In this document: positions 8,473 to 9,469 of the stretch, piece by piece
Layout: each line of letters opens with the position of its first letter
Position numbering within the stretch: position 1 is the stretch's first letter
DNA from: a bacterium
Lineage (GTDB): Bacteria; Electryoneota; RPQS01
Direction: 5' to 3'
Length of the DNA: 9,469 nucleotides
Assembly (NCBI GenBank): GCA_028711875.1
Contig: JAQTRJ010000058.1
Span: forward strand, 1 to 9,469
Position numbers and translations under genes: made by a program
Notes under the pieces: model-generated
What the model saw: the letters and a program-made list of their open reading frames with translations, nothing else
Told to the model about the DNA's origin: nothing
Databases searched by the model: none

Positions 8473-9469
<997 letters not shown>

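Overview
The window holds eight genes, all on the + strand and packed almost end to end, with both end genes cut by the window edge. Composition is uniformly GC-rich. I see no RNA gene, mobile element, CRISPR array, integrase or phage gene, and no change in base composition that would suggest recent transfer. It reads as an ordinary chromosomal housekeeping region.

Organism: probably a GC-rich, poorly cultured lineage of, or near, the Fibrobacteres-Chlorobi-Bacteroidetes (FCB) assemblage. Two things suggest this. One is a secreted GWxTD-domain protein, a family I know mainly from Bacteroidetes/FCB-related, Acidobacteria-like and candidate phyla. The other is a PurN whose substrate loop (GGKGMYG) resembles the Bacteroidota form rather than the E. 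coli form. The placement is inference; no phylogeny was run.

Layout: (1) 2-2788, the C-terminal four fifths of the replicative polymerase DnaE. (2) 2788-4098, the ribosomal protein S12 methylthiotransferase RimO. (3) 4101-5351, an exported GWxTD-domain protein of unknown function. (4) 5353-6270, an S66-family LD-carboxypeptidase (murein tetrapeptide recycling). (5) 6267-6908, PurN. (6) 6901-8439, PurH. (7) 8473-8811, an unrecognised 112-residue protein. (8) 8900 to the window end, the N-terminal 190 residues of MreB.

How they work together: dnaE through purH are joined by overlaps or gaps of 1-8 bases, so they are probably co-transcribed and translationally coupled. PurN and PurH are pathway partners in de novo purine synthesis. 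The LD-carboxypeptidase and MreB both concern the cell wall but are separated by the purine genes. The remaining grouping (replication, ribosome modification, envelope, purines) looks like a growth-linked cluster rather than one pathway. The only spacers are 33 bases (8440-8472) and 88 bases (8812-8899). The second carries the strong mreB ribosome binding site.

I did not find a clearly new multi-gene system. The two items least explained by known biology are the GWxTD protein and the small conserved-looking protein just before mreB.
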